Positions 46,469 through 57,685 of a stretch of 64,000 bases of DNA are shown one piece after another. Positions within the stretch are counted from its first letter, which is position 1. Every line of letters starts with the position of its first letter. The stretch spans positions 3,827,501-3,891,500 of the forward strand of contig NZ_CP154874.1 of the NCBI RefSeq assembly GCF_041729615.1, read 5' to 3'. The DNA comes from Pseudomonas alcaligenes (GTDB taxonomy: Bacteria; Pseudomonadota; Gammaproteobacteria; Pseudomonadales; Pseudomonadaceae). Both the position numbers and the translations under genes were made by a program. Below the pieces are notes generated by a model. The model was not told the origin of the DNA. It saw only the letters and a program-made list of their open reading frames with translations, and made no database searches.

Positions 46469-47485
46469 ATGCTGGTGATGCGCCCCGCGCAGATGTCCGA
46501 TCTTGCCGAAGTGCAACGCCTGGCTGCGGACAGCCCGGTGGGTGTCACTTCGCTGCCGGATGATTCGGGCCGACTGAGCGACAAGATCGCCGCATCGGAG
46601 GCCTCCTTCGCCGCCGAAGTCAGCTTCAACGGCGAAGAGAGCTACTTCTTCGTCCTCGAGGATTCGGCCAGCGGCAAGCTGCTCGGTTGCTCGGCCATAG
46701 TCGCCTCGGCCGGTTATTCCGAGCCCTTCTACAGCTTCCGCAACGAGACCTTCGTGCACGCCTCGCGCGAGCTGAAGATCCACAACAAGATCCACGTCCT
46801 CTCGCTGTGCCACGACCTCACCGGCAACAGCCTGCTGACCAGCTTCTACGTGCAGCGCGAGCTGGTCGACACGCCCTTCGCCGAGCTCAACTCGCGTGCC
46901 CGCCTGCTGTTCATGGCCGCCCACCCGGAGCGCTTCGCCGATGCGGTGGTGGTGGAAATCGTCGGCTACAGCGACGAGAACGGCGACTCGCCGTTCTGGG
47001 ACGCGGTCGGCCGCAACTTCTTCGACATGAGCTACACCGAGGCCGAGCGCCTGTGCGGGCTGAAGAGCCGCACCTTCCTCGCCGAGCTGATGCCGCACTA
47101 CCCGATCTACGTGCCGCTGCTGCCGGACAGCGCCCAGGAAGCCATGGGCCAGGTCTACAGCCGTGCCCAGGTGACCTTCGACATCCTGATGCGTGAAGGC
47201 TTCGAGACCGACCACTACATCGACATCTTCGACGGCGGCCCGACCCTGCATGCGCGCACTTCGGGCATCCGCTCCATCGCCCAGAGCCGCGTGGTGCCGG
47301 TGCGCATCGGCGAGCCGGGCAAGGGCGGGCGTCAGTATCTGGTGAGCAACGGCCAGCTGCAGGACTTCCGCGCCATCATCGCCGATCTCGACTGGGTGCC
47401 CGGCAAGCCGGTGACCCTGAGCCTGGAGGCCGCCGAGGCCCTGGGTGTGGGCGAGGGCGCCAGCGTCCGGCTGGTGGCGGTTTAA
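46469..47485 (+). CDS. aruF: Arginine/ornithine succinyltransferase subunit alpha
   Basis: A 338-residue AstA-family acyltransferase (GNAT-like): MLVMRPAQMSDLAEVQRLAA, ELKIHNKIHVLSLCHDLTGNSLL (in parts) and SDENGDSPFWDAVGRNFFDM. With AruG it forms the heteromeric enzyme that succinylates arginine and ornithine, the first step of the AST route. ATG 46469 with AAGGAGAAGG; upstream extension rejected. Confidence 0.95.
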   Translation: MLVMRPAQMSDLAEVQRLAADSPVGVTSLPDDSGRLSDKIAASEASFAAEVSFNGEESYFFVLEDSASGKLLGCSAIVASAGYSEPFYSFRNETFVHASRELKIHNKIHVLSLCHDLTGNSLLTSFYVQRELVDTPFAELNSRARLLFMAAHPERFADAVVVEIVGYSDENGDSPFWDAVGRNFFDMSYTEAERLCGLKSRTFLAELMPHYPIYVPLLPDSAQEAMGQVYSRAQVTFDILMREGFETDHYIDIFDGGPTLHARTSGIRSIAQSRVVPVRIGEPGKGGRQYLVSNGQLQDFRAIIADLDWVPGKPVTLSLEAAEALGVGEGASVRLVAV

Positions 47486-47572
47486 ACCAACGCGACAGGT
47501 TGCCGGCGGCGGCCTGTCTGAACTGAAGCCCGTGGCACCTGGCTGCGGGCTTGCAGCTGATCCGGAGGATCC

Positions 47573-48598
47573 ATGATCGTTCGTCCCGTCCGTAGCGCCG
47601 ACCTGTCCGCGCTGATCGACCTGGCCCGCAGTACCGGCACCGGCCTGACCACCCTGCCGGCCAACGAGGAGCGCCTGGCGCACCGGGTCGGCTGGGCGGA
47701 GAAGACCTTCCGTGGCGAGGCCGAGCGTGCCGACGCCGACTACCTGTTCGTGCTGGAGGATGATGACGGCAAGGTCGTCGGCATCTCCGCCGTGGCCGGC
47801 GCCGTCGGCCTGCGCGAGCCCTGGTACAACTACCGGGTCGGTCTCACCGTCAGCGCCTCGCAGGAGCTGAAGATCCACCGCGAGATCCCCACCCTGTTCC
47901 TGGCCAATGACCTGACCGGCAACTCCGAGCTGTGCTCGCTGTTCCTGCATGCCGGCCACCGCAGCGGGCTCAACGGCCGCCTGCTGTCCAAGGCGCGCTT
48001 CCTGTTCATCGCCGAGTTCCGCGAGCTGTTCGGCAACAAGGTGATCGCCGAGATGCGCGGCATGTCCGACGAGAACGGCCGCTCGCCGTTCTGGGAGAGC
48101 CTGGGCCGGCACTTCTTCAAGATGGAGTTCAGCCAGGCCGACTACCTCACCGGCGTCGGCAACAAGGCCTTCATCGCCGAGCTGATGCCCAAGTTCCCGC
48201 TCTACACCTGCTTCCTCTCCGAGGAGGCGCGCGCCGTCATCGGTCGCGTCCATCCGGACACCGAGCCGGCGCTGGCCATGCTCAAGGGCGAGGGCTTCAG
48301 CTACCAGGGCTATGTCGACATCTTCGACGCCGGCCCGGCCATCGAGGTGGAGACCGACAAGATCCGCGCCGTGCGCGACAGCCAGACCCTGGTGCTGGCC
48401 GTCGGCACCCCGGGCGACGATGCCACCCCCTACCTGATTCACAACCGCAAGCGCGAAGACTGCCGCATCACCGCCGCGCCGGCGCGCGCCGCCGCCGGCA
48501 CCCTGGTGGTCGACCCGCTGACCGCCAAGCGCCTGCAGCTCAGCGCCGGCGCCCAGGTGCGCGCCGTACCGCTGTCGGCCAAGGAGAGCAAGCAATGA
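47573..48598 (+). CDS. aruG: Arginine/ornithine succinyltransferase subunit beta
   Basis: A 341-residue paralogue of AruF: MIVRPVRSADLSALIDLAR, ASQELKIHREIPTLFLANDLTGNSEL (in parts) and SDENGRSPFWESLGRHFFKM. Second subunit of the succinyltransferase. 87 bp after aruF, with a small GC hairpin (AGCCCG...CGGGCT) in the gap; overlaps aruD by 4 bp. Confidence 0.95.
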   Translation: MIVRPVRSADLSALIDLARSTGTGLTTLPANEERLAHRVGWAEKTFRGEAERADADYLFVLEDDDGKVVGISAVAGAVGLREPWYNYRVGLTVSASQELKIHREIPTLFLANDLTGNSELCSLFLHAGHRSGLNGRLLSKARFLFIAEFRELFGNKVIAEMRGMSDENGRSPFWESLGRHFFKMEFSQADYLTGVGNKAFIAELMPKFPLYTCFLSEEARAVIGRVHPDTEPALAMLKGEGFSYQGYVDIFDAGPAIEVETDKIRAVRDSQTLVLAVGTPGDDATPYLIHNRKREDCRITAAPARAAAGTLVVDPLTAKRLQLSAGAQVRAVPLSAKESKQ

Positions 48599-50058
48599 CC
48601 ACCCATTACATCGCAGGCCAGTGGCTGGCCGGGCAGGGCGAGGCCTTCGACTCGCTCAACCCGGTGACCCAGGAAGCCGTGTGGCGCGGCCAGGGCGCCA
48701 GCGCCGCGCAGGTCGAGCAGGCCGTCGCCGCCGCCCGTGCCGCCTTCCCGGCCTGGGCCCGCCGCCCGCTGGAGGAGCGCATCGCCATCCTCGAGCAGTT
48801 CGCCGCCACCCTGAAGAAGCATGCCGACGAACTGGCCCGTACCATCGGCGAGGAAACCGGCAAGCCGCTGTGGGAGTCCGCCACCGAGGTGACCAGCATG
48901 GTCAACAAAGTCGCCATCTCCGTGCAGAGCTACCGCGAGCGCACCGGCGAGAAGAGCGGTCCGCTGGCCGACGCCATCGCCGTGCTGCGCCACAAGCCGC
49001 ATGGCGTGGTTGCCGTGTTCGGCCCCTACAACTTCCCCGGCCATCTGCCCAACGGCCACATCGTGCCGGCGCTGCTGGCCGGCAACGCGGTGGTGTTCAA
49101 GCCCAGCGAGCTGACCCCCAAGGTCGCCGAGCTGACGGTCAAGTGCTGGATCGAGGCCGGCCTGCCGGCCGGCGTGCTCAACCTGGTGCAGGGCGCCCGC
49201 GAGACCGGCGTGGCCCTGGCCGGCAGCGCCGGCATCGACGGCCTGTTCTTCACCGGCTCCAGCCGCACCGGCAACCTGCTGCACAGCCAGTTCGCCGGCC
49301 GCCCGGACAAGATCCTGGCGCTGGAGATGGGTGGCAACAACCCGCTGGTGGTGGAGGAGGTCAAGGATGTCGACGCCGCTGTCTACACCATCATCCAGTC
49401 CGCCTTCATCTCCGCCGGGCAGCGCTGCACCTGCGCGCGCCGCCTGCTGGTGCCGGTCGGTGCCTGGGGCGACGCCCTGCTGGCGCGCCTGGTGGCGGTG
49501 GCCTCGACCCTCAAGGTCGGTGCCTTCGACGAGCAGCCGGCGCCCTTCATGGGTTCGGTGATTTCCCTGGCCGCGGCCGAGCATCTGCTCAAGGCCCAGC
49601 GTCACCTGGTCGACAAGGGCGCCGAAGTGCTGCTGGAGATGATCCAGCCGGTACCGAACGCCGCGCTGCTGACCCCCGGCATTCTCGACGTGACCCGGGT
49701 GGCCGAGCGCATCGACGAGGAATTCTTCGGCCCGCTGCTGCAGGTGATCCGCTACGACGGCTTCGATGCCGCCATCGCCGAGGCCAACAACACCCAGTAC
49801 GGCCTGGCCGCCGGCCTGCTGTCCGAGTCCGCCGAGCGCTACCAGCAGTTCCTGATCGAGAGCCGTGCCGGCATCGTCAACTGGAACAAGCAGCTGACCG
49901 GCGCCGCCAGCAGCGCGCCCTTCGGCGGCGTGGGTGCCTCCGGCAACCACCGCGCCAGCGCCTACTACGCGGCCGATTACTGCGCCTATCCGGTCGCCTC
50001 GCTGGAAAGTGAAACCCTGAGCCTGCCTGCCACCCTGACCCCGGGAGTGAGTCTGTGA
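48595..50058 (+). CDS. aruD: N-succinylglutamate 5-semialdehyde dehydrogenase
   Basis: A 487-residue aldehyde dehydrogenase starting MTTHYIAGQWLAGQG. It has FGPYNFPGHLPNGHIVPALLAGN (in parts), FTGSSRTG, LEMGGNNPLVV and the nucleophile Cys in SAGQRCTCARRLL. Oxidises succinylglutamic semialdehyde to succinylglutamate with NAD. Frames extending upstream lie over aruG out of register. Confidence 0.96.
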   Translation: MTTHYIAGQWLAGQGEAFDSLNPVTQEAVWRGQGASAAQVEQAVAAARAAFPAWARRPLEERIAILEQFAATLKKHADELARTIGEETGKPLWESATEVTSMVNKVAISVQSYRERTGEKSGPLADAIAVLRHKPHGVVAVFGPYNFPGHLPNGHIVPALLAGNAVVFKPSELTPKVAELTVKCWIEAGLPAGVLNLVQGARETGVALAGSAGIDGLFFTGSSRTGNLLHSQFAGRPDKILALEMGGNNPLVVEEVKDVDAAVYTIIQSAFISAGQRCTCARRLLVPVGAWGDALLARLVAVASTLKVGAFDEQPAPFMGSVISLAAAEHLLKAQRHLVDKGAEVLLEMIQPVPNAALLTPGILDVTRVAERIDEEFFGPLLQVIRYDGFDAAIAEANNTQYGLAAGLLSESAERYQQFLIESRAGIVNWNKQLTGAASSAPFGGVGASGNHRASAYYAADYCAYPVASLESETLSLPATLTPGVSL

Positions 50059-51404
50059 TGTCCGCCTATGAAATGAACTTCGACGGCCTGGTCGGCCCGA
50101 CCCACAACTACGGTGGCCTGTCCTATGGCAACGTGGCGTCGCAGAGCAACAGCCAGGCGGTGTCCAATCCCAAGGAGGCCGCCAAGCAGGGCCTGGGCAA
50201 GATGAAGGCGCTGATGGACATGGGCTTCAAGCAGGGCGTGTTCGCCCCGCAGGAGCGCCAGGACGTCGCCGCCCTGCGCAGCCTGGGCTTCACCGGCAGC
50301 GATGCCGAGGTGATCGCCAAGGCCGCCAAGGAAGCCATGCCGCTGCTGGCCGCCTGCAGCTCGGCCTCCAGCATGTGGACCGCCAACTCCTGCACCGTCA
50401 GCCCCAGCGCCGACACCGCGGACGGCCGCGTGCACTTCACCGCCGCCAACCTCAACTGCAAGTTCCACCGCTCGATCGAGCACCCGACCACCAGCCGGGT
50501 GCTGCGCGCCATGTTCAGCAACGAGCAGCACTTCGCCCACCACGCCGCGCTGCCGGCGGTGAGCCAGTTCGGTGACGAGGGCGCGGCCAACCACACGCGT
50601 TTCTGCAAGAGCTACGGCGAGGCCGGCGTGGAGTTCTTCGTGTTCGGTCGCAGCGCCTTCGACAGCCGCTTCCCGGCCCCGCAGCGCTACCCGGCGCGGC
50701 AGACCCTGGAAGCCTGCCAGGCGGTAGCTCGCCTGCATGGCCTGGGTGACGAGGGTGTGGTTTACGCCCAGCAGAACCCGGCGGTGATCGACCAGGGCGT
50801 GTTCCACAACGACGTGATCTCGGTGGGCAACGGCGAGGTGCTGTTCTACCACCAGGACGCCTTCCTCGACACCGACAAGGTGCTGGCCGAGCTGGGCGAC
50901 AAGCTGGCCCGCCGCGGCGGCAACTTCCAGGCCGTGCGCGTGCCTGGCAGCGCGGTGAGCGTGGAGGATGCGGTCAAGTCCTACCTGTTCAACAGCCAGC
51001 TGCTGACCCGCGCCGACGGCAGCATGCTGCTGGTGGTGCCGGAGGAGTGCCGCAACAACGCCAACGTGTGGAACTACCTGAGCGAACTGACCAGCGGCAA
51101 CGGCCCGATCCGTGAGGTGAAGGTATTCGACCTCAAGCAGAGCATGCAGAACGGCGGTGGTCCGGCCTGCCTGCGCCTGCGCGTGGCGCTCAAGGAGCAC
51201 GAGCTGGCGGCGGTCAACCCGGGCGTGGTGATGACCCCCGAGCTGTTCACCACCCTCAACGCCTGGGTCGACAAGCACTACCGCGACCGCCTGGCCGAAA
51301 GCGACCTGGCCGACCCGCAACTGCTGATCGAGTGCCGCACGGCATTGGATGAACTGACGCAGATCCTTAAACTGGGCTCCGTCTACCCCTTCCAACTCGC
51401 CTGA
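50058..51404 (+). CDS. aruB: N-succinylarginine dihydrolase
   Basis: A 448-residue AstB: MSAYEMNFDGLVGPTHNYGG, SSASSMWTANSCTVSPS, CKFHRSIEHPTTSRVL, and a C-terminal QSMQNGGGPACLRLRV with the catalytic Cys. It hydrolyses succinylarginine to succinylornithine, CO2 and ammonia. Start is ATG 50058, which shares its A with the aruD stop; GTG one codon earlier is an alternative. Confidence 0.96.
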   Translation: MSAYEMNFDGLVGPTHNYGGLSYGNVASQSNSQAVSNPKEAAKQGLGKMKALMDMGFKQGVFAPQERQDVAALRSLGFTGSDAEVIAKAAKEAMPLLAACSSASSMWTANSCTVSPSADTADGRVHFTAANLNCKFHRSIEHPTTSRVLRAMFSNEQHFAHHAALPAVSQFGDEGAANHTRFCKSYGEAGVEFFVFGRSAFDSRFPAPQRYPARQTLEACQAVARLHGLGDEGVVYAQQNPAVIDQGVFHNDVISVGNGEVLFYHQDAFLDTDKVLAELGDKLARRGGNFQAVRVPGSAVSVEDAVKSYLFNSQLLTRADGSMLLVVPEECRNNANVWNYLSELTSGNGPIREVKVFDLKQSMQNGGGPACLRLRVALKEHELAAVNPGVVMTPELFTTLNAWVDKHYRDRLAESDLADPQLLIECRTALDELTQILKLGSVYPFQLA

Positions 51405-51415
51405 GAGCCTTGACC

Positions 51416-51700
51416 ATGTCCGACGCCCTGCAACTCATCCTCGAAGATACCGACGGCACCCAGCTGGAGACCTCCTGCACCCGCTTCGCCGTCGTCTGGC
51501 AGGGCAAGGAAGTGTGGATCCAGGCGGTCGGCGACCAGCTGCTGATCGGCGTGGACGTGGAGGAGGGCGACACCGAGTACGCCAACCTGCTGCTGCGCCC
51601 GCAGGCCACCAACCTGGTCGGCCTGCAGCTGGAAATGGAGCCGGCGGACCTCGCCGGCGACGACGAGGATCATGTGCACGGTCCCGACTGCAATCATTGA
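51416..51700 (+). CDS. Small conserved protein of unknown function in the aru operon
   Basis: A 94-residue acidic protein (MSDALQLILEDTDGTQLE at the start) ending DEDHVHGPDCNH, a His/Cys/Asp-rich tail that could bind a metal. No signal peptide or membrane segment. The same place, between aruB and aruE, is held by a small hypothetical gene in P. aeruginosa. Some databases label it 'topoisomerase II', for which the sequence gives no support. An assisting role for the zinc enzyme AruE is a guess from position. Confidence 0.8.
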   Translation: MSDALQLILEDTDGTQLETSCTRFAVVWQGKEVWIQAVGDQLLIGVDVEEGDTEYANLLLRPQATNLVGLQLEMEPADLAGDDEDHVHGPDCNH

Positions 51701-51719
51701 GCCCGACTGAGGTAATCCC

Positions 51720-52712
51720 ATGCTCGCCCTCGGCAAACTGCTCGAACTGACCCTGGCCGGCCGCGAGCCGACCGAGAAGATTCAGCTGACCCGCGAGGGC
51801 GCGCGCCTGCACTGGCTGGGCGAGGGCGTGCTGGAAGTGACGCCCACTGCTCAGGATGACAGCGGCCTCGACCTGCTGCTGTCGGCCGGTATCCATGGCA
51901 ACGAGACGGCGCCGATCGAGCTGCTCGACCGCCTGCTGCAGGCCATCGCCTCCAGCCAGCTGATGCCCAGGGCGCGCATCCTGTTCCTGCTCGGCAACCC
52001 CGAGGCCATGCGTCGTGGCGAGCGTTTCGTGGAGCAGGACATCAACCGCCTGTTCGACGGCCGCCACGAGCAGAGCAGCGGCTTCGAGGCCCTGCGTGCC
52101 AACGAGCTGGAGCGCCATGCCGCCGCCTTCTTCAGCAAGGACGGGCGGGCGCGCCTGCATTACGACCTGCACACGGCGATCCGTGGCTCGAGGATCGAGC
52201 AGTTCGCCCTCTATCCCTATGTCGAAGGTCGCCAGCACTCGCGCGCCGAGCTGGCGCGCCTGCGCGCCGCCGGCATCGATGCCGTGCTGCTGCAGCGCAA
52301 GACCGGCATCACCTTCAGTTCCTACACCTATGCGCGCCTGGGCGCCGAGGCCTTCACCCTGGAGCTGGGCAAGGCGCGGCCGTTCGGGCAGAACCAGCAG
52401 GTCAACCTCGACCTGCTGGAAAAGCGCCTGTGCGAGCTGGTGGAGAACCGCGAGCCGCAGGCCGACTCGCTGGACGGCATGCAGCTGTTCGCCGTGTCGC
52501 GCGAGGTGATCAAGCACAGCGATGCCTTCAAGCTGCACCTGCCGGCCGACATCGAGAACTTCACCGAGCTGGAGCAGGGGTTCCTCCTGGCCGAGGACAT
52601 CGCCGGCACCCGCTGGCTGGTGGAGGAGGAGGGCGCGCGCATCATCTTCCCCAATCCCAAGGTCAAGAACGGCCTGCGCGCCGGCATCCTGATCGTCCCC
52701 ACCTCGCTCTGA
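51720..52712 (+). CDS. aruE: Succinylglutamate desuccinylase
   Basis: A 330-residue AstE zinc hydrolase: LSAGIHGNETAPIELLDRLL (in parts) holds the metal His and Glu, YDLHTAIRGSRIEQFALYP the second His, and AFTLELGKARPFGQN the catalytic Glu. Cleaves succinylglutamate to succinate and glutamate, the last step of the pathway. Last gene of the operon; no strong terminator follows before the alaS promoter. Confidence 0.95.
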   Translation: MLALGKLLELTLAGREPTEKIQLTREGARLHWLGEGVLEVTPTAQDDSGLDLLLSAGIHGNETAPIELLDRLLQAIASSQLMPRARILFLLGNPEAMRRGERFVEQDINRLFDGRHEQSSGFEALRANELERHAAAFFSKDGRARLHYDLHTAIRGSRIEQFALYPYVEGRQHSRAELARLRAAGIDAVLLQRKTGITFSSYTYARLGAEAFTLELGKARPFGQNQQVNLDLLEKRLCELVENREPQADSLDGMQLFAVSREVIKHSDAFKLHLPADIENFTELEQGFLLAEDIAGTRWLVEEEGARIIFPNPKVKNGLRAGILIVPTSL

Positions 52713-52810
52713 CACGGCTCTGCGTGGCGGATTCGGGTCACAAGGTGGCCCGATAGAGGCTTTCTATCCAAATTCCCCGCAAACGGGCTGTCCCTGCAGC
52801 GCCGGGCCGA

Positions 52811-52816
52811 TATAAT
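52811..52816 (+). promoter_or_regulatory. -10 element of alaS
   Basis: A perfect TATAAT 50 bp before the alaS ATG. The region 16-18 bp upstream (CTGTCC) is a poor -35. Confidence 0.5.
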
Positions 52817-52866
52817 GCGGCCCTTTGCCGGCGTTTGCCGCGCTGTCGTTTGCCTGGATGAAATCA

Positions 52867-55491
<2,625 letters not shown>

Positions 55492-55593
55492 AGGCGGCGA
55501 AAGCAGGGCCCGCAGTGCGTCCGGCGGGCCTTGGCAGTGTGACCCGATGCGGGTTTAATGGGCGCCCTTCGAGGAATCAGGCGGCTTTTTGAC

Positions 55594-56832
55594 ATGGCTT
55601 TGATCGTACAGAAGTTTGGGGGCACCTCAGTCGGCACCGTGGAGCGTATCCAGCAGGTGGCCGAGAAGGTGAAGAAATTCCGCGAGCGCGGCGACGACAT
55701 CGTCGTCGTGGTTTCCGCCATGAGTGGCGAGACCAACCGCCTGATCGACCTCGCCAAGCAGGTCAGCGACGGCCAGCCGGTCCCGCGCGAGCTGGACGTG
55801 ATGGTTTCCACCGGTGAGCAGGTGACCATCGCCCTGCTGGCCATGGCCCTGATCCAGCGCGGCGTGCCGGCGGTGTCCTACACCGGCAACCAGGTGCGCA
55901 TCCTCACCGACAGCGCGCACACCAAGGCGCGCATCCTGCAGATCGACGACCAGAAGATCCGTGCCGACCTCAAGGCCGGCAAGGTCGTGGTGGTCGCCGG
56001 CTTCCAGGGTGTGGACGAGCAGGGCAACATCACCACCCTCGGTCGTGGCGGCTCCGACACCACCGGCGTGGCCCTGGCCGCGGCCCTGAAGGCCGACGAG
56101 TGCCAGATCTACACAGACGTCGACGGCGTCTATACCACCGACCCGCGCGTGGTGCCCAAGGCCCAGCGCCTGGACAAGATCACCTTCGAGGAGATGCTGG
56201 AAATGGCCAGCCTCGGCTCCAAGGTCCTGCAGATCCGCTCGGTGGAGTTCGCCGGCAAGTACAACGTCCCGCTGCGCGTGCTGCACAGCTTCCAGGAGGG
56301 TCCGGGCACCCTCATTACCCTTGATGAAGAGGAATCCATGGAACAGCCGATCATCTCCGGCATCGCCTTCAATCGCGACGAAGCCAAGCTGACCATCCGT
56401 GGCGTGCCGGATATCCCCGGCGTGGCCTTCAAGATCCTCGGTCCGATCAGTGCCGCGAACATCGAAGTGGACATGATCGTGCAGAACGTGGCGCACGATA
56501 ACACCACCGATTTCACCTTCACCGTGCACCGCAACGACTACAACAGCGCCAAGGCCGTGCTGGAAAATACCGCGCGCGAGCTGGGTGCCCGCGAGGTGAT
56601 TGGCGATACCAACATCGCCAAGGTTTCCATCGTCGGTGTTGGCATGCGCTCCCACGCAGGCGTCGCCAGCCGCATGTTCGAGGCTCTGGCCAAGGAAACC
56701 ATCAATATCCAGATGATCTCCACTTCCGAGATCAAGGTTTCCGTGGTCATCGAGGAGAAGTACCTGGAGCTGGCCGTGCGCGCCCTGCACACCGCCTTCG
56801 ACCTGGACGCTCCGGCCCGACAGGCCGAGTAA
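55594..56832 (+). CDS. lysC: Aspartokinase
   Basis: A 412-residue aspartate kinase: MALIVQKFGGTSVGTVERI, VVVVSAMSGETNRLIDLA, TTLGRGGSDTTGVALAAAL and two C-terminal ACT domains for lysine/threonine feedback. Phosphorylates aspartate for lysine, threonine and methionine synthesis. The best SD-like GAGGA is 17 bp from ATG 55594, rather far, but this start matches the family exactly. An internal, better-placed ribosome-binding site at 56328 could give a separate ACT-domain subunit. Confidence 0.97.
   Translation: MALIVQKFGGTSVGTVERIQQVAEKVKKFRERGDDIVVVVSAMSGETNRLIDLAKQVSDGQPVPRELDVMVSTGEQVTIALLAMALIQRGVPAVSYTGNQVRILTDSAHTKARILQIDDQKIRADLKAGKVVVVAGFQGVDEQGNITTLGRGGSDTTGVALAAALKADECQIYTDVDGVYTTDPRVVPKAQRLDKITFEEMLEMASLGSKVLQIRSVEFAGKYNVPLRVLHSFQEGPGTLITLDEEESMEQPIISGIAFNRDEAKLTIRGVPDIPGVAFKILGPISAANIEVDMIVQNVAHDNTTDFTFTVHRNDYNSAKAVLENTARELGAREVIGDTNIAKVSIVGVGMRSHAGVASRMFEALAKETINIQMISTSEIKVSVVIEEKYLELAVRALHTAFDLDAPARQAE
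56338..56832 (+). CDS. Possible internal lysC start giving a beta (ACT-domain) subunit
   Basis: In frame within lysC, AGAGGA (56328-56333) stands 4 bp before an ATG at 56338, opening a 164-residue product MEQPIISGIAFNRDEAKL that contains just the two ACT domains. Several aspartokinases (Bacillus, Corynebacterium) are alpha2-beta2 enzymes made this way, and the spacing is better than that of the main start. Inference from sequence; not a separate gene. Confidence 0.45.
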   Translation: MEQPIISGIAFNRDEAKLTIRGVPDIPGVAFKILGPISAANIEVDMIVQNVAHDNTTDFTFTVHRNDYNSAKAVLENTARELGAREVIGDTNIAKVSIVGVGMRSHAGVASRMFEALAKETINIQMISTSEIKVSVVIEEKYLELAVRALHTAFDLDAPARQAE

Positions 56833-56842
56833 TGCTCTACCC

Positions 56843-56876
56843 GAAAGGCGCGGCGATCCGCGCCTTTCGCTTTTTT
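56843..56876 (+). terminator. Terminator of lysC
   Basis: GAAAGGCGCGG CGAT CCGCGCCTTTC followed by GCTTTTTT: an 11-bp perfect stem and U-tract, 11 bp after the stop. Confidence 0.93.
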
Positions 56877-56891
56877 GGCCGGTTTGGCGGG

Positions 56892-56921
56892 GAACTTTCC
56901 TTTTGTCCGGGCTGGTCAATA
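56892..56921 (+). promoter_or_regulatory. AlgU (sigma22)-like promoter of csrA
   Basis: GAACTT (56892-56897), the AlgU -35 consensus, is followed 16-18 bp later by GGTCAA/TCAATA as a weak match to the TCTGA -10. An AlgU-dependent promoter has been described for rsmA of P. aeruginosa; the position here, 96-125 bp before the ATG, fits that pattern. Confidence 0.5.
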
Positions 56922-57016
56922 CTTGGGTGAAGGCGTCGCACTTGATATGCGCGGGGCTGCCACCATTTTATTTCTGCAGACTGTTGTCCCGTTATTGAAT
57001 CCGTAAGGAGAAAGGA

Positions 57017-57202
57017 ATGCTGATTCTGACTCGCCGGGTCGGAGAGACCCTGATGGTGGGTGATGATGTCACCGTCACCGTGTTGGGCGTGAAAGGTAAT
57101 CAGGTGCGCATCGGCGTCAATGCTCCGAAGGAAGTCGCCGTGCACCGTGAAGAGATCTACCAGCGCATCCAGAAAGAGAAAGGCGACGAACCAAGCCACT
57201 AA
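57017..57202 (+). CDS. csrA: Carbon storage / secondary metabolism regulator CsrA (RsmA)
   Basis: A 61-residue Csr[38 protein letters not shown] and [10 protein letters not shown]. It binds GGA motifs near ribosome-binding sites and represses translation of biofilm and secretion genes. Its own leader reads AAGGAGAAAGGAATG, with two GGA motifs over the SD, so autoregulation is likely. Placed between lysC and tRNA-Ser as in P. aeruginosa rsmA. Confidence 0.97.
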
Positions 57203-57222
57203 TTTTTCTCGAAATTTTGGCT

Positions 57223-57250
57223 TTGCAAACGGGGAAAACATGGTTATCAT
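57223..57250 (+). promoter_or_regulatory. Promoter of tRNA-Ser
   Basis: TTGCAA (57223-57228), 16-bp spacer, TATCAT (57245-57250), 14 bp before the mature tRNA; a GC-rich discriminator (GCGCCCC) follows, typical for stable RNA promoters. Confidence 0.65.
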
Positions 57251-57264
57251 GCGCCCCGTGTTGC

Positions 57265-57355
57265 GGAGAGGTGGCCGAGTGGCCGAAGGCGCTCCCCTGC
57301 TAAGGGAGTACACCTCAAAAGGGTGTCGGGGGTTCGAATCCCCCCTTCTCCGCCA
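57265..57355 (+). tRNA. tRNA-Ser (GCU)
   Basis: A 91-nt class II tRNA: acceptor GGAGAGG pairing CTTCTCC, anticodon loop CTGCTAA with anticodon GCT, long variable arm, T-loop GGTTCGAATC, discriminator G and encoded CCA. It decodes AGC and AGU. Confidence 0.97.
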
Positions 57356-57420
57356 TTTTCACAACCTTGGTTGTGTTTGCGCTAAGTCCGATAAGTTATT
57401 GAGCTGATTCGGAAAAGTGC

Positions 57421-57448
57421 TTGACCTGGCGGTTGAGATCACTAAAAT
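57421..57448 (+). promoter_or_regulatory. Promoter of the tRNA-Arg pair
   Basis: TTGACC (57421-57426), 16-bp spacer, TAAAAT (57443-57448), 11 bp before the tRNA start. Both tRNA-Arg copies may be read from it, since no clear promoter lies between them. Confidence 0.65.
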
Positions 57449-57459
57449 GCGCAGCCCAC

Positions 57460-57536
57460 GCACTCATAGCTCAGCTGGATAGAGTACCCGGCTACGAACC
57501 GGGCGGTCGGAGGTTCGAATCCTCCTGAGTGCGCCA
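57460..57536 (+). tRNA. tRNA-Arg (ACG), copy 1
   Basis: A 77-nt tRNA: acceptor GCACTCA/TGAGTGC, anticodon stem CCCGG/CCGGG with loop CTACGAA (anticodon ACG, read as ICG after deamination), TTCGAATC T-loop, encoded CCA. Decodes CGU, CGC and CGA. Confidence 0.97.
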
Positions 57537-57542
57537 TATTAG

Positions 57543-57570
57543 AATGGCTTGCAGCGATGCAAGCCATTTT
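57543..57570 (+). terminator. Hairpin between the tRNA-Arg copies
   Basis: AATGGCTTGC AGCG ATGCAAGCCATTTT: a 9-bp stem with short U-tract, possibly a terminator or a processing hairpin. A weaker hairpin of the same plan (AAAAGGCTCGC ... GCGGGCCTTTT, 57691-57719) follows copy 2. Confidence 0.6.
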
Positions 57571-57608
57571 GCTTCAACCAGCGGTGATCTGGTCTAAAAG
57601 CGCCACAC

Positions 57609-57685
57609 GCACTCATAGCTCAGCTGGATAGAGTACCCGGCTACGAACCGGGCGGTCGGAGGTTCGAATCCTCCTGAGTGCGCCA
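57609..57685 (+). tRNA. tRNA-Arg (ACG), copy 2
   Basis: Identical over all 77 bases to the copy at 57460, with encoded CCA. The short flanking sequences also share the SKGC-AGCGATGC hairpin pattern, which indicates a recent tandem duplication or gene conversion. Confidence 0.97.
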
